Counted from the first letter of the stretch, positions 21,847-33,308 are shown. The stretch is DNA of 64,000 nucleotides from Acidithiobacillus sp. (GCA_027365525.1 DAHXMJ010000014.1:1-64000), one strand, 5' to 3'. Program-made: numbers and translations. Notes: generated by a model from the letters alone, not told the origin.

Positions 21847-23478
21847 ATGCAGACAAGGACGGTAGCCACCAGCCCCTACCCGGACCAGCGTGCCGGAACT
21901 TCGGGTCTCCGCAAAAAAGTCTCCGTGTTCCAGCAGCCACACTATCTGGAAAACTATATTCAGTCTCTTTTCCTGTGCATTCCTGATGTTGCGGGGAAAA
22001 CCCTGGTTCTTGGAGGTGATGGACGCTACTTCAACCGGCAGGCTATCCAGACCATTATCAGAATGGCTGCCGCCAATGGTCTGGGACGGCTCATTGTCGG
22101 ACGGCAGGGGCTGTTTTCCACACCGGCCGTCTCCAACCTGATCCGGCAGCGTGGGGCACTCGGAGGCATCATACTGACCGCGTCCCATAATCCCGCGGGA
22201 CCAAACCACGATTTTGGTGTCAAATATAACGGCAGCAACGGTGGACCAGCTACCGAACAGTTTACCGAATCTGTCTGGGCAAAAAGCAGGGAAATACGGG
22301 AGTACCGGATTGCCATTGGCAACGATGTAGATTTGGAACAGGAACACCATATGGCTCTCGGAGAAATGTCCATAGAGGTCATTGATCCGGTACACGACTA
22401 TGCCAGACTTATGGAGCATCTGTTTGACTTTGAATCCCTTTCCAGATTTCTCCGCGGTCCTTTCCGGATGCGCTTTGATGCGCTTCATGCAATCACTGGC
22501 CCCTATGCCACCGACATTCTTGAAAAGCGGCTGGCAGCTCCGGAAGGTACTGTCCTGAATGGTACCCCCCTCCAAGACTTTGGGGGAGGCCACCCAGATC
22601 CCAACCTGGTGTACGCAAAATCTCTTGCCGACCTGATGTTCTCCGCACAGTCTCCCGATTTCGGTGCCGCTTCTGATGGGGATGGAGACCGGAACATGAT
22701 TCTGGGACAAGGTATATTTGTTACGCCCAGCGATTCCCTGGCCGTTTTGGCTGCCAACGCCAGCTGTATCCCTGCCTATGCTGCCGGCCTGAAAGGGGTC
22801 GCGCGGTCCATGCCAACAAGCCAGGCAGCGGATGCCGTCGCAGAGGCACTGGGGATTCACCACTTTGAAACACCCACGGGCTGGAAATTTTTTGGAAACC
22901 TGCTGGATGCAGGAAGGATTACTTTCTGTGGGGAAGAAAGCTTTGGCACGGGCTCTGACCATGTTCGGGAAAAAGACGGACTCTGGGCAGTGCTGGCCTG
23001 GCTTTCTGTCCTGGAGCATACCAGGCTGCCAGTACGGGACATCATGCTCCGGCACTGGCAACGCTATGGCCGCCACTACTACTCCAGGCACGATTATGAG
23101 GAAATTCCTGCAGAAACCGGGCAGGAGATGATGAACGCCCTGGTTGCACAGCTACCCGTACTGCAGGGGCAGCAGTTCTCAGGAAAGGAAATCCATACTG
23201 CAGACGATTTCACCTATACTGATCCTGTAGATGGAACGACAAGCCAGCACCAGGGCATCCGGCTGCTGTTCACGGATGGTGCCCGGCTGGTTTTCCGTCT
23301 CTCCGGAACCGGCACAAGTGGTGCAACCCTGCGCATCTATCATGAACAGCATGAAAAGGATCCGGAACGTTTGCAACGGGATCCCCAACGGGTGCTGCGG
23401 GACCTCGTAGTGCTTGGAAGGGGTCTGACCCGCATCGAGGCACTTACAGGCCGCAAGGCCCCAACCGTCATTACCTGA
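21847..23478 (+). CDS. pgm: Phosphoglucomutase (alpha-D-glucose phosphate-specific)
   Basis: GTSGLRKKV, GGIILTASHNPAGPNHDFGVKYN, DGDGDRNMI, GEESFGTGSDHVREKDG. Confidence 0.94.
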   Translation: MQTRTVATSPYPDQRAGTSGLRKKVSVFQQPHYLENYIQSLFLCIPDVAGKTLVLGGDGRYFNRQAIQTIIRMAAANGLGRLIVGRQGLFSTPAVSNLIRQRGALGGIILTASHNPAGPNHDFGVKYNGSNGGPATEQFTESVWAKSREIREYRIAIGNDVDLEQEHHMALGEMSIEVIDPVHDYARLMEHLFDFESLSRFLRGPFRMRFDALHAITGPYATDILEKRLAAPEGTVLNGTPLQDFGGGHPDPNLVYAKSLADLMFSAQSPDFGAASDGDGDRNMILGQGIFVTPSDSLAVLAANASCIPAYAAGLKGVARSMPTSQAADAVAEALGIHHFETPTGWKFFGNLLDAGRITFCGEESFGTGSDHVREKDGLWAVLAWLSVLEHTRLPVRDIMLRHWQRYGRHYYSRHDYEEIPAETGQEMMNALVAQLPVLQGQQFSGKEIHTADDFTYTDPVDGTTSQHQGIRLLFTDGARLVFRLSGTGTSGATLRIYHEQHEKDPERLQRDPQRVLRDLVVLGRGLTRIEALTGRKAPTVIT

Positions 23479-23496
23479 AAGCGGAGGTTAGGCGTC

Positions 23497-23853
23497 ATGG
23501 ACTTTGAAAACGATCACAGCAGCCTTGGATATGGCGCGCTAGGCGCTGCCCTGGTCGCCGGTGCTCTGGCAGGAGCCATTACTGCCCTGCTGTTTGCCCC
23601 TCAAAGTGGCGAACGGACTCGTGAACAGCTCCGCCGACAGGCCAATCGTGCTTGGGACCGTATGGCCGCATCACGGGAACGTATTAACGAACGTGTAGAG
23701 GAACTCTTGGACACCATCGCCATTTATAGTGAAGAACTTGTCCAGAAGGGCAAGGGGATTTCCGAAACTGAGCGCCAGCGCCTCAATGATGGAATAGCCC
23801 TGGCTCGCGGGGAACTTGACCGACTGCGTCACAGGCTTGCCCGGCTGGATTGA
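23497..23853 (+). CDS. YtxH-domain (gas-vesicle-like) small membrane protein
   Basis: GALGAALVAGALAGAITALLFAPQSGERTREQLRRQANRAWDRM. Confidence 0.75.
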   Translation: MDFENDHSSLGYGALGAALVAGALAGAITALLFAPQSGERTREQLRRQANRAWDRMAASRERINERVEELLDTIAIYSEELVQKGKGISETERQRLNDGIALARGELDRLRHRLARLD

Positions 23854-23887
23854 CCACCAGCATCCCCGACGCTATCCTAGCGCATAT

Positions 23888-23964
<77 letters not shown>

Positions 23965-24037
23965 CCCCAGTCTTTTCTTGCGACGGCAGAAAATCTTCCC
24001 GGGCTCCCTTGCCCTAGACTCTCCCGGATGTCCGGCA

Positions 24038-25006
24038 ATGACTTCACCCGCAGCAGATGCCTTGGGGCCTCTGTCAGTACCCCTATGGATCCCGGTTACC
24101 CTTCTGGCTGCAGCCATGCAAGCTTGGCGTACCAGTCTGCAGGCGAAACTCAAGGGTATCCTGACACCATCCGGCGCCGGATTCGTCCGTTTCCTGTATG
24201 CTCTTCCCCTAGAATTTGTGCTCTTTCTGCTTGCCATAGGATTGGGGGGAAATGGTGCGCTGCCCCATGGAGACCTCTGGTTCCCCGCTTTCTGCCTCGG
24301 AGGAGGGGTGGCACAGATTCTGGGAACCGTAATGCTGGTCCACGCTTTTCACAGCAGGGGATTTGTGGCTGGAACAGCCTATGCCAAAACCGAGGCAGCA
24401 CAGCTGGTCCTGATATCCACCCTGTTCCTTGGAATCCATCTGCATCCTGTAGCCATTGCCGGAATATTTGTCGCATTTTTTGGGGTACTGGTTCTTTCCC
24501 TTGAAAACTCCGGAATGCACTGGCGGGATTTTTTTCAGGGGGCACGGGAACCTGCTACCCGGTACGGCCTTGGGGCTGCGACAGCATTTGCCCTAAGCTC
24601 TCTGGCTCTCCGGGCAGCAAGCCAGCATCTGGAAGGCAGCCCTTCAGCAGTCCTGACCGGTTTATGGGTTCTGTTTGTAACCAATACACTCCAGACCGTT
24701 CTGCAGGGAGCTTATCTGTGGTCTTTACAGCGGGGCGAATTCTGGAAAACTCTCCGCCTCTGGAGGCAGGTCTGGCCGGTAGGGATACTTTCCGCCATTG
24801 GCTCATGGGCCTGGTTTACCGGGTTTTCCATCACGCATGTAGTGCTTGTGCGTGGTCTGGGTCAAATTGATACCATCTTTGTCTTCTTTCTTGGCCGCCA
24901 TTTCCTGAAAGAAAAACTGAATCCAAAGGAAATCGCAGCAATTCTGGCAGTGACGCTAGGGGCGATCCTGATCCTTTTCCCAGACATCTGCAGGCTGGAG
25001 AGATAA
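24038..25006 (+). CDS. EamA/DMT-family transporter
   Basis: Ten-TM EamA pattern, internal duplication, start MTSPAADALGPLSVPLWIPVTLLAA. Confidence 0.78.
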   Translation: MTSPAADALGPLSVPLWIPVTLLAAAMQAWRTSLQAKLKGILTPSGAGFVRFLYALPLEFVLFLLAIGLGGNGALPHGDLWFPAFCLGGGVAQILGTVMLVHAFHSRGFVAGTAYAKTEAAQLVLISTLFLGIHLHPVAIAGIFVAFFGVLVLSLENSGMHWRDFFQGAREPATRYGLGAATAFALSSLALRAASQHLEGSPSAVLTGLWVLFVTNTLQTVLQGAYLWSLQRGEFWKTLRLWRQVWPVGILSAIGSWAWFTGFSITHVVLVRGLGQIDTIFVFFLGRHFLKEKLNPKEIAAILAVTLGAILILFPDICRLER

Positions 25007-25069
25007 CCTGGAGAACATTTCCCCCGACGCCACCGGCGGGGGCCCCTCTGAAAAAAGAAGGAGAGTTTT

Positions 25070-26563
25070 TTATGCCATCCCCAAAAAAGCGACTATTAGC
25101 AGAACTCCTGTGATCCCGAGGTAAGGCCAATTCCCGAAACGCCCAAAAGGCGTTTCTCCCGCCATGGGCTGCACCACACCATCCAGGGCTCCCGGCACAA
25201 ACTGGGGCAGCCGGGCCAGAACCCTGCCGTTGGCCCCAATGACTGCCGTGATCCCGGTATTCGTAGCCCGGACATCGGGTTTTTGCTGCTGCAGCGACTG
25301 CATCGCCGCCATCTGGAGGGTCTGGGCTGAGGCGGAGCTGTGGCCGTACCAGGCGTAATCACTGATGTTGACCAAGAAGGTAGCCCCTTGGCGTACCCCT
25401 TTCAGGACGTCCCGGGAAAAGGATTCCTCATAACAGATGGTCATCCCTGCCAGCTGTCCGGTCACCGGCAGCACAGAAGCGCCATGACCTGCCGTAAAAC
25501 TGCCAAGTCCGGGCAGAAAATGGTGTACAAGGGGCCCCAGAATGGACGGAAAAGGAATATATTCACCAAATGGCACCAAGTGCTGCTTCCGGTACCAGCG
25601 CAGGGAAGTATGGCCATCGATTTCCATGGCGGCATTGTAGTAGCGCCCTTGGCTTTTCTCCGGGATGCCAATTACAAGAGTGGCATGATGCTTTTTTGAC
25701 CACTCCCTGAGAGTCGCCAGCAGGGCTGGTATCTGCGCGGGAAAAACCGGGAAGGCAGTCTCTGGCAGGATAACCAAGCGGACAGATTTTGGTGTAGCGG
25801 CAATCAGCCGGGCATACCGGTCCAGAACCCTTCCTGTGGTTCCGGGATCCCATTTCTCGGATATGGGAACATTCCCCTGCACCAGCCGTACCCGGAGTGG
25901 CACCCCGTCGGGATGCGTGAACCGTTCCACTGCCCCAAAAAAGCTGCCGGCAAACACCAGGAGGATGAACGAGATCCCAAAAGACCACCCCCGAAACTCG
26001 CGTCTGTGATGCAGCATCCAGGCCAGGCAGCTGGCAACAGCAGCCACGGACAGCCCCGTACCATACTGGCCAAGCCATGGAGCATAGCCCGCCAGGGGCG
26101 ACCATGCCTGGGTGTACCCTGTGGCGAGCCAGGGAAAACCTGTCGCAAAACGGGCCCGCACAAATTCTGACAGGATCCAGAGAGCCGGGAGGGCAACCCA
26201 GCGGCCGGAAGGGCCGAAATATCTGGCAGCCCAAAGGGCCATGGCTGGGAAAATGGCGCAGTAGGCTGCAAGCAGTCCTACTAGGGCTGCAGCAAGGACC
26301 CAGTCCATCCGGGCAAAATTATGGAGCGTAATCGAAAGCCAGTAAATGCCGGATGAAAAGGCCCCAACACCAAAAAAAAAGCCTGTTGCCGCTGCCATTC
26401 CCACAGTTTCTGCATGATAGGCAAGGGAAAAAAGCAGAGCCAGCAGAACAAAAGCGAGCCAGGGGCAATGGAAAGGAGCAAACGCCAAGGGCCAGGCGGC
26501 ACCAAGGAAAACTGGCAGCCACCCGAACCGGATGCTTTTCCATTTCCCGGGAAACCGCCCCAT
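25070..26563 (-). CDS. lnt: Apolipoprotein N-acyltransferase
   Basis: N-terminal TM region, nitrilase domain with LPETAFPVF, RYYNAA, YRKQHLVPFGEY, CYEESF. Confidence 0.92.
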   Translation of the reverse strand: MGRFPGKWKSIRFGWLPVFLGAAWPLAFAPFHCPWLAFVLLALLFSLAYHAETVGMAAATGFFFGVGAFSSGIYWLSITLHNFARMDWVLAAALVGLLAAYCAIFPAMALWAARYFGPSGRWVALPALWILSEFVRARFATGFPWLATGYTQAWSPLAGYAPWLGQYGTGLSVAAVASCLAWMLHHRREFRGWSFGISFILLVFAGSFFGAVERFTHPDGVPLRVRLVQGNVPISEKWDPGTTGRVLDRYARLIAATPKSVRLVILPETAFPVFPAQIPALLATLREWSKKHHATLVIGIPEKSQGRYYNAAMEIDGHTSLRWYRKQHLVPFGEYIPFPSILGPLVHHFLPGLGSFTAGHGASVLPVTGQLAGMTICYEESFSRDVLKGVRQGATFLVNISDYAWYGHSSASAQTLQMAAMQSLQQQKPDVRATNTGITAVIGANGRVLARLPQFVPGALDGVVQPMAGETPFGRFGNWPYLGITGVLLIVAFLGMA

Positions 26564-26569
26564 TACAGT

Positions 26570-27457
26570 CTAGGGAACCTGGCCATCAGCGGCTTCGGCC
26601 CCGGAAAGGCCGGCAGGAAGTAGGCGTGGCAGCGTCAGCCGGAAAATCTGCACCCGCTTGCGGTCGGCACGCAGCACCTCAAGCCGGAGGTTTTCGACGG
26701 CCAGCACTTCCCCTACCCGCGGCACATGTCCCAGGCGGTGGGTTACCCACCCGCCTAGGGTATCTGCATGTTCGTCGGCAAAATGTCCGGAGAATTTTGC
26801 ATTAAAATCTTCTAGGGAGATGAGTGCATTTACCAGAAAATCTCCATCCTCCCTGGGCACGACCATGACATCTTCATCAATGTCATATTCATCCTCAATT
26901 TCACCGACAATAATCTCCAGTACATCCTCGATGGTAATCAGTCCGGCTACGCCACCATATTCATCTACGACCAAGGCCATATGGTGTCGGCCAGTCCGGA
27001 ATTCGTAAAGGAGGTGATCCAGGTATTTGCTGTCCGGAATGAAAGTCGCGGGACGAAGGAGCTCGCCAAGCTGGGGAGGGACGGCATTTTTCCGGCAGGC
27101 GCGGAGCAGGTCCTTGGCAAGCAGTATGCCCCGTACATCATCTCGGTCACCGCCAACCACAGGGAAACGGGAATGCCCCACATCCACAACCCTCTGGATG
27201 ATTTCAGGCAGGGGCATATCCATCTCGATTACTTCCATCTGTGCACGGGGAATCATGACATCCCGGACTGTCATTTCCCCAATCCGGAAGATGCCATCAA
27301 TCATTCTTGCCGCTTCCGCATCAATAATCTGGCGCTCACCAGCCTCGCGGATCAGTTCCAGCAGGGCATCCTGATCTTCAATATTGCCCCGGAGGGACTG
27401 TGTAAAACGCTCCCACCAGCTCCGCGGGCGTTCACTGCTACTTCGATCTTCGCTCAT
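26570..27457 (-). CDS. corC: CBS/CorC-HlyC domain protein
   Basis: MTVRDVMIPRAQMEVIEMDMPLPEIIQ, MALVVDEYGGVAGLITIEDVLEIIVGEIEDEYD. Confidence 0.92.
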   Translation of the reverse strand: MSEDRSSSERPRSWWERFTQSLRGNIEDQDALLELIREAGERQIIDAEAARMIDGIFRIGEMTVRDVMIPRAQMEVIEMDMPLPEIIQRVVDVGHSRFPVVGGDRDDVRGILLAKDLLRACRKNAVPPQLGELLRPATFIPDSKYLDHLLYEFRTGRHHMALVVDEYGGVAGLITIEDVLEIIVGEIEDEYDIDEDVMVVPREDGDFLVNALISLEDFNAKFSGHFADEHADTLGGWVTHRLGHVPRVGEVLAVENLRLEVLRADRKRVQIFRLTLPRLLPAGLSGAEAADGQVP

Positions 27458-27986
27458 CTTGTGGGATTTCATATGGGTCGGCCACACCCATTTCAGCCAG
27501 CAAACGGATTTCGAGAGCCTCCATTTCCAGAGCCTCCCCATGTTCCTCATGATCATACCCCAAGAGGTGCAGGGTACTATGGATGAGGAGATGCCGATAA
27601 TGGTCGAGCAGGCGCTTTCCCTGGGCTATGGCTTCAGCAGCCACTACTGCTGGCGCAATGGCAATATCGCCCAGCACGGTACGGCGGGAGGACGCGTCGG
27701 GGAAAACGGGGGCCGGGAATGACAGGCAGTTAGTTGGCTGCGCGCGTCCACGGAATTCTCCGTTCAACTGGGCCATTTCCCTGTCGCTAGCCAGAAAAAG
27801 GGAAATCTCCACCCTTTCAGCTGCGCACGGCGGGCCTTCCTGCATCCTGTCCAGCCGGGAACCCTCAAGGGCCTTTGCCACTGCGCTGCGCAGCTGCATG
27901 CGGCTGGGAAAATCACCCACCAAGCTCGCCGCCTCTTCGCTGATACCATAGCGAAAATACAGTCCCACGGTTTTTCCAGGACTCAT
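27438..27986 (-). CDS. ybeY: Endoribonuclease YbeY
   Basis: LNGEFRGRAQPTNCLSFP...GDIAIAP...HLLIHSTLHLLGYDHEE. Confidence 0.93.
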   Translation of the reverse strand: MSPGKTVGLYFRYGISEEAASLVGDFPSRMQLRSAVAKALEGSRLDRMQEGPPCAAERVEISLFLASDREMAQLNGEFRGRAQPTNCLSFPAPVFPDASSRRTVLGDIAIAPAVVAAEAIAQGKRLLDHYRHLLIHSTLHLLGYDHEEHGEALEMEALEIRLLAEMGVADPYEIPQDERRSK

Positions 27987-28975
27987 TCACCCTTCCCCTG
28001 CTGCCGGTCATAGGCCTGGACGATACGGGCGACCAGGGGATGGCGGACTACATCCGCGCTCTGGAAAAACACCATGGCCACACCTTCCACCGAAGTCAGC
28101 AGGTCAATGGCCTGCACCAGACCGGAAGGCTGCCCCCGGGGAAGATCCACCTGGGTCACATCTCCAGTAATCACGGCCTTGGCTCCAAAACCCATGCGGG
28201 TAAGAAACATTTTCATCTGCTCCGGAGTGGTATTCTGCGCCTCATCCAGAATGATAAAAGCCTCATTGAGGGTTCTTCCGCGCATATATGCCAGAGGCGC
28301 GACCTCGATAACCTGCCGCTCCAGCAGCTTTGCGACTTTTTCAAATCCCATCATCTCGTACAGGGCATCGTAGAGGGGACGGAGGTAGGGGTCCACTTTC
28401 TCACTGAGAGATCCCGGAAGAAAGCCCAGCCGCTCCCCCGCTTCAACAGCCGGGCGGACAAGTACGAGACGCTGGACCTGCTGCTGCTCCAGCTGTTCTA
28501 CCGCGGCAGCCACCGCAAGGTAGGTTTTCCCGGTTCCCGCGGGGCCAATGCCGAAACAGAGATCGTGCCGGCGGATGGACTCCAGGTAGAGTCTCTGCCT
28601 GCCCCCCCGTCCCCGGATTAGCCCCTTGCGCGTATGGATTCCGGCAACATCTTCCAGTTCAGGCACTTTTTCTGCCTCCAGCCTGGCGGTCTGGATACTG
28701 TGATGCACCCAGTGGGTGCTCAGGTTCCGGCCCTGCCTCGCATGCCCATACAGCTGCTTCAGAACCACGATGGCTGCCTCTACAGCCTGCGCAGGACCAG
28801 TGACATGGAAGCGGTCCCCGCGCGGGAATATCACGACACCCAGCCGGGTTTCCACCAGTTTCAGGTGGGCATCCAGTTCACCGGAAACTTCCGCCAGCTG
28901 GCCGGCAGTAGCACCCTCTGCAACAAATTCTGCATGCACTGTGCTGTCAGGCAGGGGATGGGGCTCCAAGCTCAT
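27983..28975 (-). CDS. PhoH-like ATPase
   Basis: [58 protein letters not shown]. Confidence 0.94.
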   Translation of the reverse strand: MSLEPHPLPDSTVHAEFVAEGATAGQLAEVSGELDAHLKLVETRLGVVIFPRGDRFHVTGPAQAVEAAIVVLKQLYGHARQGRNLSTHWVHHSIQTARLEAEKVPELEDVAGIHTRKGLIRGRGGRQRLYLESIRRHDLCFGIGPAGTGKTYLAVAAAVEQLEQQQVQRLVLVRPAVEAGERLGFLPGSLSEKVDPYLRPLYDALYEMMGFEKVAKLLERQVIEVAPLAYMRGRTLNEAFIILDEAQNTTPEQMKMFLTRMGFGAKAVITGDVTQVDLPRGQPSGLVQAIDLLTSVEGVAMVFFQSADVVRHPLVARIVQAYDRQQGKGE

Positions 28976-30330
28976 GCCCTGCCAGAAGCCGCCACTGGCA
29001 TGTCAGGGGAACCAAACCGTCCCCGAAGACTATTTGGCAGGGCTTCTTCGATCCCAATGGACCATATCTGGCCTGCGATCCCAGCAGGGCCCGAGAAATT
29101 CACGGGCCGGTTGCAGAGCGTCCGCCCTGTCCATTCTGCCGGGTCACGGCGGGATGGACCTGTCACCAGCACCTCCTGGAATGTTCCAACCATGGCCTCG
29201 CTATACTGCTGTGCAAAGCTGGTAATACGGGCCTGGAGAACTGCAAGGCGCCTGTCCTTGACCTCTTCCGGAACGCTGTCCCGGAGCCTGGTGGCAGGAG
29301 TATTGGGCCGGGAGCTGTACTTGAAGGAAAAAGACTGGTCAAAGCGCACCTGGGAAACCAGATCCATGGTGGCGGCAAAGTCCTCCTCCGTTTCCCCGGG
29401 GAAGCCGACAATAAAATCCGACGATATCCGTATTTCAGGTCTTGCCTCACGGAGCTTATGGATTTTCTCCAGATATTCCGCCACCGTATGCTTGCGGTGC
29501 ATCCTCCTCAGAATCCGGTCCGAGCCGCTTTGCACCGGGAGATGCAGATGTGGCACCAGAATTGGAATATCCCTATGGGCCGCGATAAGCCTGTCGTCCA
29601 GATTGTTGGGATGCGACGTCGTATAGCGGATCCGCTGCAGCCCGGAAATGCGTGCAAGGCGCTCCAGCAGGCTGGCCAGGTCTCCTTCCCCCACCAGTCC
29701 GGTTGCTCCACGGTAGGCGTTCACATTCTGTCCAAGCAGAGTAATTTCCACGACCCCCTGATCCACCAGCTGCCGCACTTCCCGGATTATATCCGGCATG
29801 GGCCGACTGTATTCCCTTCCGCGGGTATGGGGCACAACACAGAAGGTACAAAACTTGTCGCATCCCTCCTGCACGGTTACAAAGGCTGTTGGACCATTCC
29901 GCCCGGGCCGCTCGGGAAGCCGGTCGAATTTTTCGAGATCGGGGAAGTCCAGATCCACCTGTGGACGGCGCTCGGCCAAACAGGCATCCAGCATGTCCGG
30001 CAGACGGTGCAGGGTCTGGGGACCAAAAACCAGGTCCACAAATGGCGCCCGGCGCCGGAGCCTCTCGCCCTCCTGGCTCGCAACACACCCTCCCACGGCA
30101 ATGATGCGGGCAGGATCCTGCTCTTTGAGAGGGCGCCAGAATCCAAGCTGGGTATACACCTTGTCCTCGGCTTTTTCCCGGATGGAACATGTATTGAGAA
30201 TCAGAACATCTGCCCTGTCCGGATCTTCTACAGGAGTCAATCCATGGCTGGACGCAAGCAGGTCGGCCATCCGCTCCGAGTCATATTCGTTCATCTGGCA
30301 GCCGAACGTCTTGATGTAAAAATGGCGCAA
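28972..30330 (-). CDS. miaB: tRNA-2-methylthio-N6-dimethylallyladenosine synthase
   Basis: [18 protein letters not shown], radical-SAM [18 protein letters not shown]. Confidence 0.96.
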   Translation of the reverse strand: MRHFYIKTFGCQMNEYDSERMADLLASSHGLTPVEDPDRADVLILNTCSIREKAEDKVYTQLGFWRPLKEQDPARIIAVGGCVASQEGERLRRRAPFVDLVFGPQTLHRLPDMLDACLAERRPQVDLDFPDLEKFDRLPERPGRNGPTAFVTVQEGCDKFCTFCVVPHTRGREYSRPMPDIIREVRQLVDQGVVEITLLGQNVNAYRGATGLVGEGDLASLLERLARISGLQRIRYTTSHPNNLDDRLIAAHRDIPILVPHLHLPVQSGSDRILRRMHRKHTVAEYLEKIHKLREARPEIRISSDFIVGFPGETEEDFAATMDLVSQVRFDQSFSFKYSSRPNTPATRLRDSVPEEVKDRRLAVLQARITSFAQQYSEAMVGTFQEVLVTGPSRRDPAEWTGRTLCNRPVNFSGPAGIAGQIWSIGIEEALPNSLRGRFGSPDMPVAASGRA

Positions 30331-30435
30331 TCGTTTTACCTAAAAATGCCTGTCGCAAGAGCATGATAGGGGGCGGAAGACAAGTTGACAACCTTGCCTT
30401 CCGCGCTTTCCCCACAGCAGCAAAAGAAAAGGAGT

Positions 30436-31929
30436 TCAGGTCCCGCAAAAAGTCCGGTAGGGCCCAAAGTGGGCCGGCATGGGCTCCGTATAGGGCTCCC
30501 ATTCAGGTCTCGGCAAATAGGGATGTGTTACTACCTCGAGAAACCTGAGGAAAGGCTGAAAATCTCCAGCCCGGGTAGCAGCAGCAAGTGCAATTTCCAT
30601 CTGGTGGTTGCGCGGCACATACAGTGGATTAATGGCATCCATGGCTGCGGACACCCGATCCGGCGTATCCTCCTCCCCGGCTGTCACGCGGCTACGCCAC
30701 CGTTCCAGCCACGACTGCCAGTGCATTCCCAGCGGGGGCAGCCTCTGGGAGACGGGATCCATGCCCCGAAGCCAGGAACTGAGCCGGCGGAAAACCATTG
30801 TAAAATCTTCCCGGGAACCGGCCAGGATCTGCTGGAATTCCGCCAGAAGTCCTTCATCCTGGGGGCCGGACGGGGCAAGGCCAATCTTGCGTCCCAGAAC
30901 CTGTCTCCAGGCGCCAAGATAGTGGCCGGGGAATGCGTTCAGGTATCCGGCAAGGAGCTCGGCTGCACGGTCGGGATGGACCGGATCTACCAGTGGAATC
31001 AGGGATTCCGCCAGGCGCACCAGATTCCACTGCCCTATACCGGGCTGTTCCCCATAGGCATAGCGGCCAAGCTGGTCGATGGAGCTGAAAACCGTCCGCT
31101 CATCGTAGGCATCCATGAAGGCACAGGGACCATAGTCTATCGTCTCTCCGGAAATGGACATGTTGTCCGTATTCATAACCCCATGAATGAATCCCACACC
31201 CATCCAGCGTGCAATCAGTCCCGCCTGCCGTTCCGCTACCGCCTGCAGAAAAGACAGGTAGCGCGCTCTTCCCTGCAGGGATAGCAGTTCTGGATAGTGG
31301 CGCGTGATGCTGTAGTCCGCGAGTTTCCGGAGCAGTTCCCCATCGTTTCTGCCCAGTGCATACTGGAACGTGCCAACACGGATATGGCTGGCCGCAATTC
31401 TGGTCAGTATCGCCCCCGGAAGTGGTTCCTCACGCATCACCTGCTCTCCGGTAACGACAACCGCCAGCCCCCGGGTACTCGCTATGCCCAGGGCGGTCAT
31501 GGCTTCGCCCATAAGGTATTCCCGCAGCATGGGTCCCAGAGCGGCTTTCCCGTCTCCTCCGCGGGAAAAAGGGGTCCGGCCGGATCCCTTGAACTGGATA
31601 TCCCAGAGATGCCCCGCCGGATCCCGGTGCTCCCCCACCAGAATTGCCCGGCCATCTCCCAGGCGGGGACTGAAATGGCCAAACTGGTGGCCCGCATATG
31701 CCTGGGCCACCGGCTTCGCCCCCATGGGCAGCGCATTCCCCGAAAACAGCCCCGCTCCTGGCTCACCACCCAGCGCTTCGGGATCCATGCCAAGGTTCCT
31801 GGCAAGTTCGCTGTTGAGAAGGACAAGCCGGGGCTCGGGCACCCTGGCTGGACTGCAGGGTATGCAAAGACCTTCCAGCTGCTGGGCAAAAGTATGTTCC
31901 AGGGGGAATTCTGGCAGGGACCTGATCAT
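30436..31929 (-). CDS. selO: SelO (YdiU/UPF0061) protein adenylyltransferase
   Basis: YAGHQFGHFSPRLGDGRAILVGE, GSGRTPFSRGGDGKAALGPMLREYLMGEAM, GVMNTDNMSISGETIDYGPCAFMD. Confidence 0.93.
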   Translation of the reverse strand: MIRSLPEFPLEHTFAQQLEGLCIPCSPARVPEPRLVLLNSELARNLGMDPEALGGEPGAGLFSGNALPMGAKPVAQAYAGHQFGHFSPRLGDGRAILVGEHRDPAGHLWDIQFKGSGRTPFSRGGDGKAALGPMLREYLMGEAMTALGIASTRGLAVVVTGEQVMREEPLPGAILTRIAASHIRVGTFQYALGRNDGELLRKLADYSITRHYPELLSLQGRARYLSFLQAVAERQAGLIARWMGVGFIHGVMNTDNMSISGETIDYGPCAFMDAYDERTVFSSIDQLGRYAYGEQPGIGQWNLVRLAESLIPLVDPVHPDRAAELLAGYLNAFPGHYLGAWRQVLGRKIGLAPSGPQDEGLLAEFQQILAGSREDFTMVFRRLSSWLRGMDPVSQRLPPLGMHWQSWLERWRSRVTAGEEDTPDRVSAAMDAINPLYVPRNHQMEIALAAATRAGDFQPFLRFLEVVTHPYLPRPEWEPYTEPMPAHFGPYRTFCGT

Positions 31930-31967
31930 CGGCAATCGTTCTCCATAGAGGGTGCTATGATAGCAGC

Positions 31968-33308
31968 ATGGCCCCAAAAGCACCCAGACCGCTCCCCCGC
32001 CCCGCCTCTTTTCCAGAAACCTGGCAGGCAGCCCCGCGTTCCGGAGGGATCCGCGGAACGGCCCTGTCCCTCCTGCTTGGGGTGTTGGCCCTCTTCATCT
32101 GGGCAACAATAAAAGGCGGCCAGGAACCATTTCCCTGGCTTCAGGCTTTCAGTGCAGCCGCCATGGTGGGTGGTCTGGCGGACTGGTTCGCGGTGGCAGC
32201 CATTTTCCGGCACCCCCTGGGCCTGCCCTTTCCCCATACAGCCATCCTCCCTCGGAACCGCGAACGCCTCGCGAGACGCCTTTCAGAATTTGTCCGCGAC
32301 CACTTCCTGCAAAGCGAATCCATCATCGCACACCTGCGCCGGAATCCTCCATCCGCGGCCATCGGCCAGTGGCTTTCGCATCCACGCAACCGGCATCTTT
32401 TTGCCGGGCAAATACGGCAGTTTATCCAGAAAGCCATCGAACTCGTGGATCTGGAACCCCTGCGCCACGTATTGCAGGAAGCCCTGACCCGACAGCTGCG
32501 GGAATTCGACATTTCCCGCGGATTCGAAAAGATTCTGCGGCTGCTTGTGGAGAATGGCCATCACCAGACGATTCTGGACGAAGGGATTGGGCGGCTGCGG
32601 AACTGGCTGGACCAGGAACATACCCAGGAGATGCTGACGGCCCAGATTGAAAGCGTCATACAGCGCGCCTATCCCACGCTATTTTCCTGGCTCGGCACAG
32701 TGGTGGATCCAGCCAGCCTGAGCCGTAACCTTTCCAGGAATCTAGTCCGTGCGGCCCACCAGATGCTTCAGGAAATCAGCGAGGATCCGGCGCATCCGAG
32801 GCGTCTTGCCCTGGAAGACTGGTTTACCGGGATTCTCGAACGTCTTCACCACGACAGAAACTTCCGGATTGCCCTGCGCCGGTGGCAGTCTGACGTGCTT
32901 GAACATCCCACCACCCGGGAATACCTGCAGGCCATCTCCGGGGACCTGCGGCACTGGCTCCTGGAAAATCTCTCAAAACCGGATTCCCGTGTGCAGCTTT
33001 TCCTGCAGCGGGCTGTCGGACATATGGGCAGGCTGCTGGCAGGCCAGCAGCCTGAGTTCAGCCATGCTCTTGACGGCTATCTTGAAGACAGCATCCGTCA
33101 CGTGCTTCCCTCCTTCCGGAACAGCTTTACCCGGCACATTGCCGACACCATACGTGCCTGGCCCATGGATGACCTGATCCAGATCCTTGAAGGGGGAATT
33201 GGTAACGATCTCCAGTATATCCGCATTAATGGCACGCTGGTGGGTGGGTGTCTGGGGCTGGGCATCCATGCGCTGTCCCTGCTGCTGGCTCCTTCCCCCT
33301 GGCACTGA
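31968..33308 (+). CDS. DUF445 (YjiN-like) membrane protein
   Basis: GGLADWFAVAAIFRHPLGLPFPHTAILPRNRERLARRLSEFVRDHFL...GLGIHALSLLL. Confidence 0.88.
   Translation: MAPKAPRPLPRPASFPETWQAAPRSGGIRGTALSLLLGVLALFIWATIKGGQEPFPWLQAFSAAAMVGGLADWFAVAAIFRHPLGLPFPHTAILPRNRERLARRLSEFVRDHFLQSESIIAHLRRNPPSAAIGQWLSHPRNRHLFAGQIRQFIQKAIELVDLEPLRHVLQEALTRQLREFDISRGFEKILRLLVENGHHQTILDEGIGRLRNWLDQEHTQEMLTAQIESVIQRAYPTLFSWLGTVVDPASLSRNLSRNLVRAAHQMLQEISEDPAHPRRLALEDWFTGILERLHHDRNFRIALRRWQSDVLEHPTTREYLQAISGDLRHWLLENLSKPDSRVQLFLQRAVGHMGRLLAGQQPEFSHALDGYLEDSIRHVLPSFRNSFTRHIADTIRAWPMDDLIQILEGGIGNDLQYIRINGTLVGGCLGLGIHALSLLLAPSPWH

Noticed and set aside
21811-23091. 426-aa minus-strand ORF
   Set aside because: Antisense of pgm, which has clear catalytic motifs
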